From the IMG/VR virus record IMGVR_UViG_3300025419_000005, positions 1 to 43,493 of that record: a stretch of DNA of 43,493 nt; one strand, written 5' to 3'. Each line of letters opens with the position of its first letter. The first letter of the stretch is position 1. Under the pieces are notes generated by a model that worked only from the letters and a program-made list of their open reading frames with translations, was not told the DNA's origin and ran no database searches. The DNA comes from a virus. A program made the translations under genes and the position numbers. Below, piece by piece: positions 41,206 to 43,493 of this stretch.

Positions 41206-41560
41206 GTTGTTTTCTCCTGCATTCCTTAATTCTTTTCTTCCATTGATGATTCCAGCACAGGGTTTGAAACCCATTAGGAAAGTTATGGGATTTTATCCAT
41301 TTGTAAAGATGATATTTTACAAATTTTCTATGCTTAGCACCATCATTATTGATATGGTCAAGAGTAAGCATGTCTAAATCTATTACGTTACACTTTGGCC
41401 AACAGCATTTAGATTGCTTATTTTTGCCATAAAAAGTCAAAACGATTTTTTTTATTTTTTGTTGATAAAGGCACTCTCTAAGTTGGCGTGTTCTTTTGCC
41501 TTTTTCGGATTGGTCATAGCGTTTTTTAGACGCTATTCGTGCAGCCGTTCCCCACGGCAT
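41186..41560 (-). CDS. HNH homing-type endonuclease, copy 2
   Basis: A 124-residue basic protein related to the gene at 38814-39209: CCWPKC, IDLDMLTLDHINNDG, LYKWI, FQTLCWNHQWKKR. The start at 41560 has AGGAG and makes the two copies similar in length. It overlaps both neighbours. Strongly A+T rich compared with the nuclease gene, consistent with a mobile origin. Confidence 0.8.
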   Translation of the reverse strand: MPWGTAARIASKKRYDQSEKGKRTRQLRECLYQQKIKKIVLTFYGKNKQSKCCWPKCNVIDLDMLTLDHINNDGAKHRKFVKYHLYKWIKSHNFPNGFQTLCWNHQWKKRIKECRRKQRAKARE

Positions 41561-41939
41561 GGGTAATCTCCTCGTCTTCCGCAAACTCTGAGTCAGCCGG
41601 GTTGCCCGTAGAGACAAAACAGGCTCTATTTTCAAACGATGAATACAGCGCGTGACTGTGGGGGATAGATTGCCCATCCCACGACGCAGATGAAGTAAAG
41701 GCCGAACCCTTCGCCAATCTATGAATGGCTCTTTCAAAATAGATGTTGTGAACGAAGTAGGTTTCCACGCAAACCAAGTTTTCTGGCTTGCCTGTATGGT
41801 CGTCTAGGCGCTTGATTTTTGCTACGTCATTCTTCGTCGCGCACTCTATGCAGAGTGTAGCGCCCGGCAACGCTCTGAGCCGTGCGGATGAAATGTGATT
41901 CCCGCAAGGACACAGAGGAATCATAAGATCATAATCCAT
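41526..41939 (-). CDS. DksA/TraR-type zinc-finger protein
   Basis: A 137-residue protein. Residues 10-34 are CPCGNHISSARLRALPGATLCIECA, with C10, C12, C30 and C33, the zinc finger of DksA/TraR proteins that bind the RNA polymerase secondary channel. The coiled-coil arm of DksA is not present N-terminally; the remaining ~100 residues are of unknown type. It could retune host transcription. AAGGAA precedes the ATG at 41939. Confidence 0.7.
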   Translation of the reverse strand: MDYDLMIPLCPCGNHISSARLRALPGATLCIECATKNDVAKIKRLDDHTGKPENLVCVETYFVHNIYFERAIHRLAKGSAFTSSASWDGQSIPHSHALYSSFENRACFVSTGNPADSEFAEDEEITHAVGNGCTNSV

Positions 41940-42228
41940 TAGTGTTCCTTTCCGCCGTACCAGCCGGTACGTGCATTTGAATCCACGAGGGCGTCGCTTC
42001 CCAAGCAATCGCTGTGCGCCCGTTCTTTGTCTTGCGAGTGAGTGAGGAGTTTCGGACCTCGCCCTTTGCGCGTAGCTCAGCCCGGCGGGTCCGCAAGCTC
42101 GAAGGTGTGATGTGATCTTTCGTCCAGAGTTGCCAGCGTGTTAGCAACTCGTCGTCGGTTAGAGGACCGAAGGTTTTCAAGATTTGAAGGATGCGTGCTT
42201 GAACTGGCGTTAGATTTCCCTTACCCAT
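41929..42228 (-). CDS. winged-helix DNA-binding protein
   Basis: A 99-residue protein starting MGKGNLTPVQARILQILKTF. The helix-turn-helix plus wing pattern (PLTDDELLTRW, SSLRTRRAELRAKGEV, GRTAIAWEA) is that of MarR/LexA-like winged helices. GGAGG precedes the ATG at 42228. Likely an early transcription regulator. Confidence 0.7.
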   Translation of the reverse strand: MGKGNLTPVQARILQILKTFGPLTDDELLTRWQLWTKDHITPSSLRTRRAELRAKGEVRNSSLTRKTKNGRTAIAWEATPSWIQMHVPAGTAERNTNGL

Positions 42229-42271
42229 GTAGCCTCCAATAAAGTAATCAGGGAAGGTCGGCAAGACACAA

Positions 42272-42342
42272 GCTGCTCGGCAGGGATCGAACCTCCGAGT
42301 TCGGCCCTGTGGACCGGAACTCTACCGCTGAGTTACGTGTGG
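42272..42342 (-). tRNA. tRNA-like sequence, probably degenerate
   Basis: The D-arm (ACTC-AGCGGTA-GAGT) and T-loop (GG-TTCGATC-CC) are convincing. The anticodon stem has a mismatch or an 8-base loop with no U33, the T-stem closes only with a bulged G, and the acceptor pairs at only four of seven positions. No CCA at the expected place. No amino acid assigned. Confidence 0.45.
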
Positions 42343-42415
42343 CATGGCCGCTGGCTTGCCTTGTACTTCGGCGAAACCAGAATCCAAGGCAGTTATGCCT
42401 TGCCGACCTTCCCCG

Positions 42416-42766
42416 TTACCGTCTCAAAGACTGCGGAGGGCCTATCGGGCCTCCGACCAAATCGAAAAAAGCGGCCAACAGCGAAGGTGCTCCGAACAGG
42501 TCAACCAAGACCTTGATTGTGCCAATGTGTTTGCACACTTTGCGCTGAGGCCATTCCCGGAAATGGAAGTCCGGGCAAGAGCACAGATATTCGTTGTTGT
42601 CGGTGCCGTAGGTGAAAGGCAGAGTCAGACGTGTGGTGACCACGTATTCCTTCTCGGGGTCCGATTGCGAAGTCACGTAGAAAATCTGTGAATACCGCAC
42701 GGGACCCAGCTTCTTTGTGGTTCTGACTTCCATGCCGTTGAGTGAAAGAACTTTTGTTTTGTCCAT
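42416..42766 (-). CDS. SWIM zinc-finger protein
   Basis: A 116-residue protein. The SWIM signature C62-x-C64 ... C78-x-H80 (YLCSCPDFHF, KVCKH) is preceded by a strand-rich half. SWIM fingers bind DNA or protein in recombination and transposition factors. AAGGA precedes the ATG at 42766. First gene after the promoter at 42804. Confidence 0.75.
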   Translation of the reverse strand: MDKTKVLSLNGMEVRTTKKLGPVRYSQIFYVTSQSDPEKEYVVTTRLTLPFTYGTDNNEYLCSCPDFHFREWPQRKVCKHIGTIKVLVDLFGAPSLLAAFFDLVGGPIGPPQSLRR

Positions 42767-42803
42767 GTCGTTGTCCTTTTTCGTTAAATCATTTCCAGCT
42801 TCC

Positions 42804-42832
42804 AGACTAACATAATTCAGGCCAACTGTCAA
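42804..42832 (-). promoter_or_regulatory. sigma70-like phage promoter
   Basis: TTGACA (42832-42827), a 17-base spacer, TAGTCT (42809-42804), then GGAA. The upstream CTTTTCGC and the TAGTCTGGAA block are the same as in the 23198 promoter. Confidence 0.75.
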
Positions 42833-42841
42833 GCGAAAAGT

Positions 42842-43153
42842 TTAGGCGGGCCTTTTGAGCAAGTAACCCAGTGCTCGGGTTAATTCTGGCGAAGTCCTAG
42901 CCTTACGACGCTGGCTTTTTTGAATTTGTTGAGTGAGGAATTGAAGAGGCCGGTCGTAGAATTTCGCCGGTACAGACTCAGGCAATTTGGAATGCAGAAC
43001 TGCGTCAGTCCACGAGAGGTATAACGGAGTCCTGCTTCCCTTTGCAGCAAACGAAAGACCGTCAGCCGTAAGTGTGACAATGATCGGTCCTTCAAGAATG
43101 CGCAAAGAGATTTCACGTCGAAGTTTCTTTTCTCCGTTCAACTTCGCTGGCAT
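42842..43153 (-). CDS. hypothetical protein
   Basis: A 103-residue protein with a strand-rich N-terminal half (IIVTLTADGLSFAAKG, LYLSWTDAVLH) and a basic helical end. AGGAGA precedes the ATG. Bases 43154-43319 between it and the tRNA genes hold only short frames that I do not accept as genes. Confidence 0.6.
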   Translation of the reverse strand: MPAKLNGEKKLRREISLRILEGPIIVTLTADGLSFAAKGSRTPLYLSWTDAVLHSKLPESVPAKFYDRPLQFLTQQIQKSQRRKARTSPELTRALGYLLKRPA

Positions 43154-43319
43154 TGTTCATCTCCTCGAATTTAATTTCAAAAGACGCATGACGTTGTAGG
43201 CGTCCTCCACGCCTCGTTATCCTTCGCTGGCAGGCACTTCTTCCTTACTACTCTGCTGAGCATTGATGTGATCTCCCTCAGTCGAGTCGGTCCAACGACT
43301 CCGGCCATGCGTCTTGTCT

Positions 43320-43393
43320 TGGTTTCCGGGGCTGGACTCGAACCAACGTTCTCAGGTTCAAAGCCTGATGTCCTACCATTGGACGACCCGGAA
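43320..43393 (-). tRNA. tRNA-Gln (TTG), CCA encoded
   Basis: A regular cloverleaf: acceptor TTCCGGG/CCCGGAA, D-arm GTCC/GGAC, anticodon arm TCAGG-CTTTGAA-CCTGA with TTG at 43361-43359, T-arm GTTGG/CCAGC. Discriminator A and CCA are encoded. Confidence 0.93.
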
Positions 43394-43398
43394 AAAAT

Positions 43399-43493
43399 TG
43401 GTGGGGTGTAGTGGAGTCGAACCACCTGCCCACAAGTGAGCACGGGTTCCCATGGTTGCCCACTGGTTTCTAAGACCAGCGCGTCTGCCAATT
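43399..43493 (-). tRNA. tRNA-Leu (TAG), 5' end beyond window
   Basis: The anticodon arm CTGGT-CTTAGAA-ACCAG has TAG at 43472-43470; T-arm, acceptor strand ACACCCC, A and CCA are all present. The 5' acceptor and start of the D-arm lie right of the window. The variable region is about 36 bases (43427-43462), longer than in ordinary leucine tRNAs. Confidence 0.85.

Noticed and set aside
43177-43491. 104-codon minus-strand frame at the right end
   Set aside because: It runs through the tRNA-Leu and tRNA-Gln genes and is explained by them.

Overview
The window reads as part of a double-stranded DNA bacteriophage genome. Genes are packed, often with ATGA or GTGA start/stop overlaps. They encode virion-type low-complexity proteins, phage replication enzymes, an endolysin, homing-type nucleases and tRNAs. 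The host cannot be named from sequence. The putative early promoters look like ordinary bacterial sigma70 sites. The lineages I know to carry permuted tmRNA genes are Alphaproteobacteria, some Betaproteobacteria and some Cyanobacteria.

Layout. Positions 1-13084 are transcribed rightwards. They hold a large HAD/glycosyltransferase/methyltransferase protein cut by the left edge, an endonuclease VII relative, a second glycosyltransferase, and four likely virion-interior or ejection-type proteins, including 793 and 1133 residue proteins. A canonical sigma70 promoter, a 48-residue gene, a GIY-YIG homing endonuclease and two unknown genes follow. At about 13.1 kb the direction flips, with a weak shared hairpin. 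Everything from 13107 to the right edge is transcribed leftwards.

Reading the leftward block from the right edge (the order of transcription): tRNA-Leu (cut), tRNA-Gln, small regulatory or zinc proteins (SWIM, DksA-type, winged helix), a Cas4/RecB-like nuclease, two related HNH genes, a T4 Rnl1-like RNA ligase, an SSB-like protein, a zincin, an RlpA-like protein, a superfamily II helicase, a tmRNA locus, a primase-helicase, a free-standing NrdJ C-terminal domain, a nuclease, RecA, a Mom-like DNA modification protein, a ClpB-like ATPase, a lysozyme, tRNA-His, a metallophosphoesterase, a deoxyribosyltransferase-like protein, a DUF5664 dNTP hydrolase candidate and a family A DNA polymerase. Last comes a sugar cassette: a GT4-GT10 fusion, two methyltransferases, an epimerase and a GT2.

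The most unusual element is at 31450-31800 on the minus strand. It is a circularly permuted tmRNA (ssrA) gene: the acceptor half with T-arm and CCA lies upstream of the half with the TGG-TCGAC signature, pseudoknot PK1, a GCG resume codon and an 11-residue tag (AKNTKVLYANA). The two halves pair through a 7-bp acceptor stem and a P2 helix, with only three bases between the CCA and the next G. It has its own promoter. No SmpB gene is visible here.

The genes suggest a phage that carries its own replisome, repairs and supplements translation (tRNAs, tmRNA, RNA ligase), probably modifies its DNA, and makes or decorates a fucose-type glycan. At least five leftward units begin with a shared promoter style: TTGACW, a 17-18 base spacer, a TANNCT-like box, and often GGAA just after it.
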